From NCBI GenBank assembly GCA_949361645.1, contig OX442435.1, forward strand, positions 2,179,539 to 2,243,538: DNA of 64,000 nt. Direction: 5' to 3'. The DNA comes from Spongilla lacustris (taxonomy: Eukaryota > Porifera > Demospongiae > Spongillida > Spongillidae). The translations under genes and the position numbers were made by a program. The notes beneath the pieces were generated by a model. It saw nothing but the letters and a program-made list of their open reading frames with translations, searched no databases and had not been told where the DNA came from. Positions 11,550-24,420 of the stretch are shown piece after piece; the first letter of the stretch is position 1, and every line of letters starts with the position of its first letter.

Positions 11550-14500
11550 ATGGCTGCTCCCGTCATTCCTGTACAACCTGTAAGTGACACACCTGTGTGT
11601 TTATATGTATGTCTAGCCAGTGTTTTTCCACACGCAGCTTATTCACTCAACCGGCCGCCACTACCGCGACCTACAACTGTCAAGGTTTAGAAGGCTACAA
11701 CCTCACGTGTGCTTCAGAACACCGTGCGTTGGCAGCCAGGTAAGGAGAGTAGGTCTCTGTTCGTCTTTTTCTTCACCATTTCTATGGCAACCTTTTTTAT
11801 TATGCATTTATAAATACAGCGCATAATGGCCGCGGTGGTAAAAGGTTCCGGTGCATGAAAGCGACATCTTACGTAAAGCGTTTGCTTTGACGGCAATGAC
11901 GCCATGCCCATGGTAAGTGAGCGTGCAGATGTATTAGGTCGTTATCCTCGAGTCATGGTTGTATGTGTGCACGTGCCCAGCTCTCTTCCGTGCTTTTGAA
12001 TTTCCCCTCTCCATTGTATGTTGTGGTATCGCGATCTGTGCATGTGCAAGTTTTATGGTGGTACTTGGCGACGGCCGGCATGCAAGGCCACGGATTTTAA
12101 AAATTAGCGTATAGTTCTCGTACTCAGACCTGTACATTTATAGGATTTATGCATGTACTGTAAACATGTTTGCATATTCGCACTGTGCATGTGGAGTGCG
12201 CATCAAATCAAATGTGAATAGAAAATGAAAGTATTACATTTTTGGGCAAATGATCAGCATACCACACTTCACGTGATTATATTCACAAGGCACTGCTGCA
12301 TGCTGCATCCAGCACACTATCAAATTACTCAAGTGTTTTAAAATAATCCAACCCATTGCTATTATCTGCTACTTTCCTTCTGCCTTCAGAGTCAGGAGAG
12401 AAAGCTCTCAATTCTGGAGGCCAATGCCGAGGGCACAGCTGCTCTTCATAGGGGATGTGGAGGAGGTGGTGAGTATGCTCAAGGTGACAGCTTCTGCCCA
12501 TGTACAGCCCTCTTCTGCTTGCTTCTCTTCTATATTCTCCTCCTATGTCCCCTCCACATGTGCCCCCGTCATGTATGTTCCCCTTGTAAACCTCAGTGAT
12601 GCTGATGAGATCATTGTCATCATTGAGGAGACACCTGTTGTGAATCCTGTGGAAGAGAGATCATTTGTGGTTCACCCCACGCAGTATATCCGAGCCCACG
12701 TCGATCAACGTATACAGCATTTGGTACCATTGTTCATGTTAAGTACTCCGCTGCTAATAAGGCAGGCTGTCATGCTCTTAGAACTGGGTTATAGGGCTTA
12801 GGAGTGGGCATGTGTTGTGAGGGACTGGGTTCTGTTATGCATGCTCCTAAATGTGCATACATGTATGTGTGTGCAATAGTTTCAGAGAATTTTTGATATT
12901 TGGGTATTAAGTATTTTCTATAAGCATCAATGATCTGAAAATTTTCTAAGTGTGATTTGGGTTCCAAATATACCTACATGTACATAGCAGTGTATTAGTT
13001 ACCAAATTGTAGCTACATGTAGGTGGAAGAGTGAGGTAGCTTACCACATGTGGAATTCCTCCAGCATGTGCATGTTTGGAGAGGGTGAGGGAGGGAGGGG
13101 GTTGGGTTAACAAGCTGCATCTCACTTCAATGATGGGTAATTAAATTCGGGCTCCCTTTTGCGTATACTTTTTTCCAAGATGTACTTAATATGTGCGGTC
13201 ATCATGTCAGGAATCTCAAGCACAATTTTCTTCTAGCTCTTGTATCTCGCTTCATACCTTCTGTCTCTAGCTTCGTACGCTTAGTGACCTTAGCATCCTT
13301 CTCTTGTGCTTCTTATAGCAGTCCCGTTAGGCAGGAATTACCTTAGCTTTCATGTAGTGGTATCACACACATCAAATACAGATTGGAAAACAGTTACCAA
13401 AAATGTTGAGTCTTGTATTTCTTTTGCCTCGTTGGTGTGAGATGCAGCCATTGTAAATCAATTAGACATTTTAGTAAAGGTTAGTGTACTAGTGTCCTTG
13501 TAAATTCTATTTCACCCACTGGAAGAGAATGTGAATGTTGTACTGGGGTGGGAGTACTTATTCCACTCTCCATGTCTCCTCCTCATCCTCTTCTTTCTCT
13601 CTTGAGGGGTATCCAGGGGGAGGGCACTTTGGGCATGCCCACCCAACAGTGTTCTCCCAACTGGAGAAGCCTTATCCCTCCCTCTCCTTAAGCTGAAGGT
13701 CCATGGGTGGAGGGGGGGGGGGGGGGCACTTTGGGCACGTGCTCACCCCTCCCACACCATGGATCTGCCGCTGCCCCTTCCTCACATTTCTCTTACCTCT
13801 TCCTTGACAAGGCCACCACCCCTTCCCATGCAAGCAGACCTGGGTATTGGTAGGGTGGGAGGGCAAGTGTGCTTGTGGGAGGAGAAAAAAAAATGCATTA
13901 AAAACTTAAAATAGCTAAGAAGCCTGCTCTGCCCATGGCCACAAAGACGTTGTGCCTGGTGATCTGTTGATAAATGTGTAGTTTACAGCAGTTCCTGAGA
14001 ACGCCATGCTGTCAAGGAGGGACTGAAGCCACTGCTGGATCTCCATTCCCTCCCCCATTGACTTCTCTCCACCACTACTGCTGGGAGGGGCAATCATGGA
14101 AGCTGCAGAGCTATGAGCACTGGTGAGCTTTGTGTGCAGGGCTACGCTGGTGAGCTTGTCTTAATAAGGAATAGATTAAAATCACAACACTAATTACAGG
14201 GTGTACTATTTCTCATAGCTCATGCTACAGTGTGTTTATACATTTGTTATGGAAGTCATACACGTGTAATGAACCTAACCATAATGTTTGCACAATACAG
14301 ATGTAACATACAACAAGCTGGGCATGTCTACATGTAGCTGTCCGTCTCTTAAACTCTTCTCTCCACACATATTAGAAGCTGAAGGAGGACCCAGAGGCAA
14401 ATCCCTAGGATTATCATTCTGCAGGACAGCGGTGAGTTTTCAAAGTACCAGTTTATATTTAGTGGGGACTGGCTTGGTACGTGTACGTGCCCATTGAAAT

Positions 14501-16480
14501 ACGTTACATTGTTTGGATGCTTAGTTTATATACTTACAACTATACTACACTATTGTACTGTCAGCATATAGCTTTTGCCTCTGCATATTGTACTGTGACT
14601 GCTCTCAATTGTTTTCTGTTGTGTGCTATTCTACCTCTACATAGGTGCAAATAGTACGATCATTGATAGTAGGCAACTATGTATGTCTGCGAGATCCACT
14701 GGTATCATCTGGGTGCTACATTGTAGGTTATCGAAGTTCAAAGTTACCAGTCAACCATTTACATGCATGTACCGTTTTGAATTTAATCAGCTTGTTAGTT
14801 ACCATACTGAATACATACTAATACAAAACAACTAATCAGACTATTAAGACATGGGGTTAACAGGAGTATGAATATGCATATCTACATCGTAAATACATGT
14901 ATCAAGGGGAGGTTAGTTGAAAGTTACCAACCAACTGTTTACATCATGCATGTAGCTTTTGAATTTAATCACCTATTGGAATTGAAGCCGCATGTCTCAA
15001 TTCAGAACAACTTAAGACATAAGATTGACTGTTGTCTTTCTTCTCGTGTTTGAAATCATTTCAGGGAAAGGCATCTCTAAAGTATAAAGTAAAATCTGCA
15101 TACTGCAGGCAACATGTTGCAATGGGGCCTGAACAGACTACAGCATGATTGCAAAAGGAAACAAGTAAACCTTTTTGTCTTTCTAACTGGAGGTAAGTGG
15201 ATTAGCAGCTGTTTGTGTGCCTTGTAGCCTGATCCAACCAGAGGTAAATGCCTTGAAGTGGACTTAGGATGTTTGTTGCCTTGCTGATCCAATAAGAAGT
15301 AAATGCTTTGAATTGGATTAGCTTCTGTTTGTTGCCTGATCCAACCAGAGGTTAATGCCTTGAAGTGGACTTAGGATGTTTGTTTCCTTGCTGATCCAAT
15401 AAGAAGTAAATGCTTTGAATTGGATTAGCTTCTGTTTGTTGCCTGATCCAACCAGAGGTAAATGCCTTGAAGTGGACTAGGATATGTTTGTTTCCTTGCT
15501 GATCCATTAGAAGTAAATGCTTTGAATTGGATTAGCTTCTGTTTGTTGCCCTGATCCAACCAGAGGTAAATGCCTTGAAGTGGACTTAGGATGTTTGTTT
15601 GCCTTGAAATGGATTAGCATCCCTTTTGTGTAAACTGTTTGTCTTGTTGCCTCCAAGTGTAGGTGGAGAAGACCACAGATGTCACAGTGATCAGTGTGAT
15701 TACTCCCCTGAAGACAGGTGTGCATGCACTTTGTGTGTATGATGAGCGTGTGGTATTTCAAAAGCTCCTTTTGCAGGTGCCACAACCATATCTCCTGAAG
15801 GGACCCCATCATCTGGACTTGAGAGGTTCCCATTCAACAGGAACCTGTTCCAACTTCAGTGGAGTGATAGACCTTGCAACCCGATCCACAGGTCTGTAGT
15901 TAGATCTACATATTGATCTCACAAACCCCCCCAAGTATCCAATGTGTCATTTGACAATGAATACATATAACGTGCTTTATTTGCTTAATATTAAAATGAG
16001 TAATCAATGCTGTAGGTGGAACAGGAGGGCAGAAGGAGCAGGATCATCTTGGGGGAACTTCTGGACCACTACTTTGCCGAAGAGTGCTGATAGTGTTTGT
16101 GAGTGGTTCATGGAACCAACAACCAAACAACGACATGGGCAGTTGCAGACAGGTACACTTCTGGTGCACACACGTGATACATGCTGTGCACATACACACA
16201 TGCAAGGACATCCCTGCATGTTTTAATTGAAAGTAGGTGTAAGTACAGCACTACCACGTAATCACATGCATTGATTCACAATGAAAACAGTAGATTATAA
16301 TAAGTGTATGCTTTACAGTAATTCAGTTGGTGTTGATGCTTACAAGACTTCTGTCCTTCACTATAGAGAGGACCAGATTGACCTCTTCAGTAAACCATAC
16401 ATGCAGGCCTTCAGCATGTGCTTTTTACCAACTACTACATGTACGCATACTTGTATGGATGGCAGCTTGAGACGTTAGAA
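11550..16480 (+). CDS. Possible multi-exon gene, product not recognised
   Basis: A chain of exons with GT-AG borders stays open in one frame: 11550-11579 (MAAPVIPVQP), 11638-11739, 12390-12468, 14376-14431, 14645-14722, a possible very short one near 15065-15088, 15663-15717, 15777-15891, 16016-16152 and a terminal exon from 16367 with a stop near 16476. The four exons from 14376 to 15891 fit phases exactly and read like protein (for example IVRSLIVGNYVCLRDPLVSS, then VEKTTDVTVISVITPLKTG, and FPFNRNLFQLQWSDRPCNP). I do not recognise the family. The start follows an NRF1-like motif. The first three exons and the 3' end are the weakest links. It could also be two genes or an old pseudogene. Confidence 0.4.
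12590..12725 (+). repeat. Duplicated exon-like segment, copy 1
   Basis: Open segment reading DADEIIVIIEETPVVNPVEE then RSFVVHP. About 110 bp of it recurs, diverged, at 27815-27930 (there EEAPSVENPPVEERSFGVYP, with stops upstream). Preceded by CAG and followed by a possible GTATAC donor. It could be an exon of the surrounding gene duplicated elsewhere, or part of an unidentified mobile element. Confidence 0.55.
12800..14370. other. Intron or intergenic stretch with poly-G run
   Basis: Nothing recognised apart from a run of about 15 G near 13711-13726 and a G/C-rich block at 13600-13880. A 60-codon minus-strand frame at 13915-14097 has no recognisable domain. Confidence 0.5.
15185..15615. repeat. 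About 100-bp imperfect tandem repeat
   Basis: Four to five alternating modules around CTGATCCAACCAGAGGTAAA-TGCCTTGAAGTGGACTTAGGA and CTGATCCAATAAGAAGTAAA-TGCTTTGAATTGGATTAGC. The two half-modules (about 50 bp) resemble each other, so the array probably grew from a 50-bp unit. It lies in an intron of the unnamed gene. Confidence 0.88.
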
Positions 16481-17155
16481 GTCAACCACTGCACGCAAGC
16501 GTGTACATGTAAGTGATATAGTCATGTACACTTTGGGTCTAATTCCTTGTTGTACATTTACATGTATATAGCAGTGACATGTACATATACATGCACATAA
16601 ATGTGTTAGGGGAAGTGATATTCAAGCCTCTGGTATGTGTCCAAGTATCATTGTCACTGATGGTTAAAACACTGGAAAAAGAAATGTCAAACTGAGCATG
16701 TACAAGTGTGTTAATAAGAAATAGATAACAGATATACTAATAATTTTAACAAGAAATAAAAAAATAGAAAACCAATATACAATTAAATACTATTTTTAAC
16801 ACGAAGTTATGTTAATAAGAAATACATAACCAATACACTAATATTTCTAACAAGAAGTTAGAATGTCATATTATCTGCATCACATGCCAATTGTTTGCTT
16901 AAAAACAAAAAGATTTCAATTTTCTGCTCAGCAAAGTATGTCAAATACTACATATTCCTAGTATTGCCTAAGTGCTTTAATGCTATTGTTTAATTAAAGT
17001 TACATGTATGGTTAAGGTAACATTTCTTTCCTGCGATGTGTAAGTGGTTACGGAGATAGACTTTAAAAATAAAAAACAAATACAAGTTTTTTTATGATAG
17101 GGAGAATTTATAATACAATGTAAAGGGGGAATTAATGTGATACATGCCAAATAAT
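16481..17155. other. AT-rich stretch, no gene seen
   Basis: Contains repeated AATAAGAAATA-like motifs near 16720-16860 and nothing coding. Confidence 0.6.
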
Positions 17156-17259
17156 TAACTTGGTAAGTTTAATTTAATTATTGTAGAATACCTGGCCCCT
17201 TCTGGATCTCTTGGAGCTGAGATACTACTGCTTTGGAGATATGTGAGCTTCCTCACATG

Positions 17260-17620
17260 CTGATTTGATTCACATAGCTTTGACCATAGTGGAGTTAGTA
17301 CACTTCCCAAGACGTACACTGTACATCTTAACCTACTGCAAATGTGTGTGTGTAAACTTCTTTTAAAAAAGATCGTGTCCGTCGCACTATGAAGCCACTC
17401 TTTCCCTTTCAAAGCACGAAAGGTTTTAGCTTGGGCATGCAGTACCTACATGTATGATGTGCCTGTGGAACTGTGTTAATCTGAGGAGGATGGTCACCAG
17501 GTTGGCACTGCTATGTAGAGTCATGGTTAGGTGGGTGATGAACAGGGATGGAGCTTGCCTTGAGCCTGGAAGTGGTCATTGGTGGAAGGAATAGTACCTC
17601 CTGATCCCTTTTGGGATAGC
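17260..17620. repeat. Direct repeat A flanking the gypsy element
   Basis: From AGCTTTGACCATAGTGGA to TGGTGGAAGGAATA this segment matches 20400-20700 in the same orientation with many differences. Shared blocks include GGTTTTAGCTTG, GATGTGCCTG and GAGGATG-TCACCAGGTTGGC. The copies are too diverged to be recent LTRs and look like two copies of an unidentified repeat. Confidence 0.75.
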
Positions 17621-18063
17621 CTTGGAAGTAGAGAATTGGAGAAGGATATAACAAGTTGGTTGTCTTTGATCTGGAACACTATATTGGGATCCTAGGGGTC
17701 TTTACACTTCACATTATGACACATGCGCCCCAGTTGCAGCTGATCCCACACTGGCTCTACCAGCTACTACTTGCTGAGGACAGGCTAAAATTTATCCATA
17801 CCTCCAACAGCCAGTTCGTACCTCAATCCATCTTTGCACCATCTCAGGAACATGCAATAAGACATTCTTGCAATCTTCCCCATTGTCTTGGGTATCCAAC
17901 TTCCCTCAGCTTCTAAAATAGTGTAACGTGTACGCCCAGTCCCAGTAATCAGAATGCTATTTCAACAGAACATGCACAATAGTCTATAACCTTCCAGCAT
18001 GTGTGTGCATGTGCCTGCTTAGCACCTACGGTGTGAACTTGCTAGTCGTCTCTCTTCCTGAGC

Positions 18064-20225
18064 TTAGTATCCAAGTCTGTTTGGTGCATGCCTTTCTCTC
18101 GGCGGGTATCGCTGTGGAGTGAGTTGCTCAAAGTGGTCTACTCCAGGTGGTTCCCACAGCTGTGTGCTGCTGCCTGCTGGATTTTGCTGAATGAGGGGCA
18201 ATTCTTGGTTGGGCAAGGTTCGTCGATGAAGACGGTTGGTGTGCACCACTTTTGTGCGTTCTCCATCAGTAATGTCCACAGTGATGGATGATTTCATACT
18301 CCTTACTGTCCAGTTTCCCTCCCATCGCGGATCAAGTTTGCCTGCTGTGGGCACTGACAACCACACCAAGTCCCCAGACTTGAACTGCCTCTCTGCTGAA
18401 TGCAGGTCATAGTCCTACTCAGCAATGTGTGCCTCCACCAGGTCCTGTAGCTCAGCCATCTTTGCTTGTAGTACAGCCTGGTATGATGTGGCTTCATAAC
18501 CTCTCGTAGGGGTTAACATGTTTGACTTGTGGGGTGCCTTCCGTACATCAGCAGGTATGGGGAAACTCCCCATGGAGGTGTGGGTGGCAGTTCTATATGC
18601 GCACAAGAGGCCAGTGGCAGGTATTGTTCCCAGTATTTCTGTCTCTCCACATAGGCTCGCAGCAGCTGCGATTAAGCCTCTCCACCATCCCATTGCCTTG
18701 TGGGTGGTAGGGTATGGTGTGGCTTCCCTTCACCCCAAAGGTATCCAGAGGACCTGGACAACACTGCTCTTGAAATTTTGACCTGGTCCGAGTGAACGAT
18801 TTTTGGAACACCGTATGTGCAGAACAGTTTGACCAATTCTGCTGTGATTCTTATGGCTGTCTGGTCTGGGAGTGGTCTGGCATCAGCCCATTTGGTGAAG
18901 TAGTCCTGTATCACCATTGTTCTTGGTGGACACTGGTACTTCCAGGATGTCAATTGCAATCATCTGACATGGGTGTCCAACAGTTATGTTTGTGAGTGGT
19001 GACCTTACTGTTGTCGACGCTGGAGGGTTTTGTAAGTTATTGCTGGTACCATCGCAGGTTCGGGGGACAAGGCCAAGAACTGCCAAGACCCTTGCTCTTG
19101 GGAAAACTCCCCGGCCGGACGCTAGTGGCGACAAGCTCCCCCGGCCCCTCATCCAGTCGCCTCTTTTTTGTAAGTATCAATGTACAGAGAGTAATATTCT
19201 CACAACAACTCAATTCAACAACTCTCAACACACGTGGTGGAAAATCATTATATATGAGGTGAATGATCTCAGAGGCACGTGATGGTGAACAAGGTGTGAA
19301 AGTTCATAAGTTCACTACACTGGCATTGGCAGCTTGGACTTCTGGCATGTGGCACATTCCCTGCAATGTCTGTCCACGTCCTGGGCCATGTTCACCCAGT
19401 ACGCCTCACGCCGTATCCTCTCCAGCGTCTTCAGTGTCCCTTGATGGCCTGCTGCTGGGGAGTCATGGCCTGTACTCAGAGCTTGCTGGTGCAGTGTTTC
19501 TGGCAAAACAGGGACCACAATGGTTTCGGAAGTAGGCCCTGGCTGGTATAATACCATCCACAGTGACAAGCTGTGGCCAGAGCTGTGCATATCTTCTCAG
19601 TGGTGGTCGTTTCCAGTGTCTGTGTGGATGGTGTTGTTCAGACTGGAGTGCCTTGTATAGCTGCTGGATTGTGTCATCCTGTTGCTGTGCTTGCCTGATC
19701 TCTTCCACTGTGAAGGATGCATGTACTGCGGTCAAGGCTGTGTACCCAGTTTCCATGTCTGGCCCTCTTCTTCGTGACAGTGCATCAGCATTTCCATTAG
19801 TTGATCCCTTTCTATACACAATCTCAAAGCTGAATTCCTGTATTGCCAAAGCCCAGCAACACAAGAGGCCCTCCATCTTCTCCTCACCCAACCACTGCAG
19901 TGAGGCGTGGTCTGTCATTAGTTGGAAGGCACGTCCCAACAGATAGTGGCGGACTGTTTCATGGCCCACACAATTGCCAAACACACGCTGGATCACACTG
20001 TAGTTGGCCTCCGCTTTGGTGAGTGTGTGACTGGCATAGCCAATCACCCGCTGGTCTTGCTCTAGGACACCCCCAGGCCTATGTTGCTGGCATCTGTCTG
20101 CAGTACCATGCTGCTGGCCATTTGTCGAACCGTGTGTATGCTAGGAGTGGTGCCTCTGTCAGGCTTGCCTTCAGTCTCTGAAATGACTCTGTGCACGCCT
20201 GTGTCCATTGAAAAAGAGTGTCCTT
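18064..20225 (-). mobile_element. Degraded Ty3/gypsy retrotransposon (RNase H and integrase)
   Basis: On the minus strand, in order: start of the RNase H region with frameshifts (20225-20047); RNase H with IGYASHTLTKAEANYSVIQR, LMTDHASLQWL and the NADALSRR end (20047-19800); the HHCC zinc finger of integrase (GHQGTLKTLERIRREAYW, CRECATCQKSK, 19500-19320); the integrase core start (QMIAIDILEVP, near 18960) with CTYGVPKIVHSDQ and YHPQGNGMVERLNR; and the C-terminal RWEGNWTVRS...RLHRR part ending near 18064. Gag, protease and reverse transcriptase are absent. Several frameshifts and a roughly 290-bp insertion split the integrase. No LTR pair was recognised, so this is a dead 5'-truncated copy. 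Confidence 0.9.
19020..19312. mobile_element. Foreign insertion inside the gypsy integrase
   Basis: The integrase frame stops after QKSKLPMPV (near 19318) and resumes at PLTNITVGHP (near 19000). The roughly 290 bp between them have no integrase coding and a different composition, with two GACGCT-containing boxes (near 19016 and 19119) and GC-rich CCCCCGG blocks. A small non-autonomous element is the simplest explanation. No clear terminal repeats were seen. Confidence 0.55.
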
Positions 20226-20399
20226 TGCTTAGCACCTAAGGCAACTCTCTGCGCACATGACCTATTCTTACATAACCTTGTGCAACTGCCACCCTTTCTA
20301 GTAATGGCCAACTCAAAAAACCTTTACACACCAAGGGGATGTAATCTGCACTTCTCTGCCATAGTGATATTCTATCCTTCCCACCCCACTCCAATAGTT

Positions 20400-20705
20400 T
20401 GATATGCAGAGCTTTGACCAGAGTGGAATTATTACAATTCCCGAGGTATACACCTGAATCTACCACTGATGTGTGTAGGTTTTTTCCATTCCCTGGACAC
20501 CAAAATACCTAAGGTTTTAGCTTGTGCAGAACCTATGATGTGCCTGAGGAACTCTGTTAATATGAGGAGGATGCTCACCAGGTTGGCACTGCTATGTATA
20601 TCTGGATAGTTTGTTAATGGGGGAGTCATGCTTAGGTGGGTGATGAACACGGACAGATCTTGCTTTGAGCCTGGAAGTGGTCATTGGTGGAAGGAATATT
20701 AGTAC
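20400..20705. repeat. Direct repeat B flanking the gypsy element
   Basis: Partner of 17260-17620, with an extra segment near 20605-20625. Confidence 0.75.
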
Positions 20706-20791
20706 CTTCTCCTGATCTGCAAAATAGGGTTGTCGGAAACAAGCTTTTGAAGTCGCTAAAGTGTACATGTATAGTGAGGATTGCACTGGCA

Positions 20792-21205
20792 CTAACAGCA
20801 CTTTAAAAATTGCGTCAGGCCGCACCAGCAAAAAAAATGCTCCCAGCATCTCTTTGCAAGATTGACCTGTCTAAAGATATAGTGGTGCAGTTGAACAGTT
20901 ACCCTTACTCGACACCCTGCCATGGCTGCGGCCACTATATAGCAAAGAGCTTCTGCCATTGGATGGACCACTGCCATTTGCTGAGGGACCTAGAAACCCC
21001 TAATCAACCAATCTAAGTATGCATTATAAGTTTGGGTGCCACAGGTGTCTGTGAAGAGATTAAGTTTATCAGGATGGGTCAAGGAACATAGCCACACAAT
21101 TCCATGTACAGGAAGGAACTGTTTCCACCAGACCAATTCCTCCCTTGAACTGGCTGTGATCCTGATGGGATGGCTATGATTCTTTGCTCTGATCAATAGA
21201 CACAA
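20792..21205 (-). mobile_element. DIRS-like retrotransposon fragment (RT-RNase H)
   Basis: Two adjacent minus-strand frames read IRITASSREELVWWKQFLPV-HGIVWLC, then LNLFTDTCGTQTYNAYL (RNase H first Asp in FTDTCG), then MAVVHPMAEALCYIVAAAMA. This is the pattern of the RNase H part of DIRS/tyrosine-recombinase retroelements. A stop or frameshift lies near 20985. No recombinase was found nearby. Confidence 0.7.
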
Positions 21206-24200
21206 AAACTAAAGTAATTTATACAGCAAAAGAGAGCTGCTGATAAGAAAGGTTTTTGGGACTTAGTGCTTTTTGTCTGCCTGAACCAGCCATAAACAGA
21301 TCAGATTTCCTCCCATTTATCCTCGAGCAGTGACTGCTGCTGGGTGGCTGAATCCAGGGTGTTTTCTAAAACACTGAGGGCCCTCTCGCTTTTCAAACCC
21401 ACAGATATGCTTGATAAGGCACACTGATGAGGTAGACTGGACGGAAATGGCACACTGATGGGCCAACAAGCAGGTAATGGATGGCAGAATCCAATGTAGG
21501 GCTTCAGACATCCCCAACAGATCTCATTCATTGATCAATACTGGAACGATACAAGAAGAGCAATGGGAGGAGAACGTCTTCCTCTGAGATCAGGTCTTTC
21601 ACAGTTAGCCCTCTAAGGAAGATAATCCTGACTGGGTGTTCTATTATGGGGCAACTCTTAGGCCAGATGCCCAGAAGTTAAGTTGGAATAAGGGTGGATT
21701 GAAGTAGGAGCCAAGAACATGGCAGGCTGGAATCTTCTGTGCTAATTATATTATGGTGCTGAAATAAAATTGTAGACAACTTTAGGTAGCCTGTTGCTAG
21801 ACCTATGTAACAGCACTGGTAGCTTGCTATGGCAACCATGTGTCAACTGAAGTTGTTGGCATAATACAGTATGTACTCATAAATCAAATACGTCAGGACA
21901 ACTGTCCAGTTGCAATGGTAGGTGAACACCTTTCATTACGACCTTGGCCCACTTACAGGATGGAGGAGTACATTCTTAAAGGCCTCCTCAAAGCTGTCAT
22001 TTGCCAATAGAGCACCATTGTGGAGAGGATTTGATCCAAAGATTGGGAGAAGTACTTATCGAGCAGAGTGCTTTGTACTGGAATGAAAACACACAGCAGA
22101 GGGTTACATCATGGATGCATGCCTTTGGAATACAGGACCGCTTTCAAAGTAAACTAAGAGCACAAACGTGGACCTCCTTATGCACAACCAGCCTCTCTAT
22201 GGCAATATAAACCATGTCTTCCATTGCTTGCAACGTTTCTTGCACTGCTGCTTTCATTGTGTGTACACGATAACATCTCTGTAGTCCTTCAGCATAGATT
22301 CTTGTATAGGCTGTTCCACCATACACACTTATTCAGCCTCATAGGACAGTAGTTTCGGGCTTGGTGAAGGCATGGCTTAGTCTCCAATATCTCAAACCAG
22401 GCACATCAACACATTCTATCGGTTATGTACTTGGACTTGACTAACTTCCTTACTGACATGTACATTGTGAGAATATATTTAGGAGTGGCAGGATTCTTAC
22501 CATACATACCCACTATTCACCATTGGTCAATCAATGGATTGTCACTACTGTATACACTTCAGGTCTTTCCACACTAACTAGTGTCTCAGTTTATCCAGCT
22601 TTTTAGAGAGCAGTTGGAGTAGTGCTGCTGTTTTCACTGTCTCCACTGTTCGTCCCACCACACATTCCTTCACCAGCGGGACAGTTTCTATCACGTGCAC
22701 ATTGCTCCACCTTTGTGGATGACTACAGCAAGAACACACCTGTGCTCCTTATTCTTTTCATACTTGGTAGGTGGTTGGTCTTAACGTTGGTCCACTTGTT
22801 CTCTCGTCTCTGCACCTGTTCCCTCCGCTCCACATCTCCACCTTCTTTGTTTCCAGACATTGCAACTCGCCTCCATGTTCTGGCATATCGTATACATGTA
22901 CATGTAGCTTTAGACAGTTCCAAATTCTTTGTCTCAAATAGATTTCTCTGTATTTACTCATTTTCCATGTCCTTAATCAGGAAGTGCAGCATCAATACCT
23001 CCCTTAAGTGTCAGTTCTTGACCTGTTTCCTCATCTCTATCACTACGAGGTCTACACTCTTGTCATCCTTCATTAGCTGGTAGTTATAATGTGGCTGCTG
23101 ATCCTTCTAGCCGATAATTCAAACTTGCTACAGCCAGATACTTCACTTACTGCCAGTCTAATAAAAGATCCCACTTCTGACACCATGTGTTCCTACCTGT
23201 GCATAGTTGTGTTGCTGGTACTTTGATGCTTAAATGACATCCTTTCTCTATCCAAAACAAGCACACAACACAAAACATCCAGCCGGCTGCATCCTGGAAG
23301 AGCAGTGAACATATAACAATACATAATTGAGATATCTGCAGTGCAGCACCAACCTTAACTGCAGGATGCAGGAAGTCATTAGGTGGTTGTATCAGAATGA
23401 AGGCCTAGCTGTGGTTCATCATTACAGGACCTAGGACCTATATGGGTTATATGACTCTATTGGAGGCACCATTTGGGTGTTGTTTACTAGCTTAGTCAAA
23501 CTCTGCTAAGGTACAACATCAGCAAATAAATGGTTGGGTCACTTAAAAATACATTCCATGCATCCTGGGTTGGAAGGTATGTAAGTAGTGACCCAAGTGC
23601 TCCAAATAAAGATGGTTAGTTGCCACTGCTTGCCGGTCTACTGATTGCCTGGCCTAGTACTTGAATTCAGGATCTGGCTCTGAATGCAGATGTTGCATTA
23701 ACCTCATCATCCAGTCTGAACAGCAATACAATGAATGTACAGGGTATGCAATCTTTGGTGGTAGTAGCAGAAATGGGAATATATCTGAATATATTCCCTG
23801 CAGTATGGCCCAAGGATTAGTAGACCACCTTGATACCTTGAGCTCATTTGGTCAACACCACCTCCTTCATCAGAAGCACTGCCTGTGGCAATGGGGAGAC
23901 ATGGTCACACAAGAACACCTTCCATTATATTGCCACATGCACACAAAAGAATTACTACTAACCATTATAGAAATCCAGCTACAATCCAGTCCTCTATTAA
24001 AATACATGTTCCTGGTAGAATTTGTCCTGCAACGCAATTCTCAAGGCACGGATTGGACCACACATGCTAGTGGTCAGAACGTCCTCAGTTCCTGGGAGTC
24101 AGTGTGTTTCTTACAAGACTACACACATCACTGGTTATCAGGGTCACATATGTCCATCAGTCAGGCAGCAGTGGGAGTAATGTCAGTGGAACCACTTCCA

Positions 24201-24420
24201 TAATGAACCACTTCCATAACAAGAAGGCGCAGTAGTTGGAGTTGCTAACGGTAGTACCAGATGAACAGCAGCATTATCAGCCCCTTAATAGCACCAACTG
24301 GAAGCAAGAGCTCAATTACAATATACATGTAGAAGTACATGTATCCTCTCAATCATTAGTGGATTCAATGTAAGTGGTATTTAGTAAAACTGTGAATGTG
24401 TGTGGTATTAGTATTTATTC
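21206..24420. other. Non-coding, no feature recognised
   Basis: Only short unsupported open frames, for example plus-strand 22622-23083 and 23661-24203, with no domain or splice support. Parts may be old retroelement, being adjacent to the DIRS-like piece, but I cannot show it. Confidence 0.5.

Noticed and set aside
13915..14097. 60-codon minus-strand frame
   Set aside because: Short, with no recognisable domain and no neighbours on that strand.
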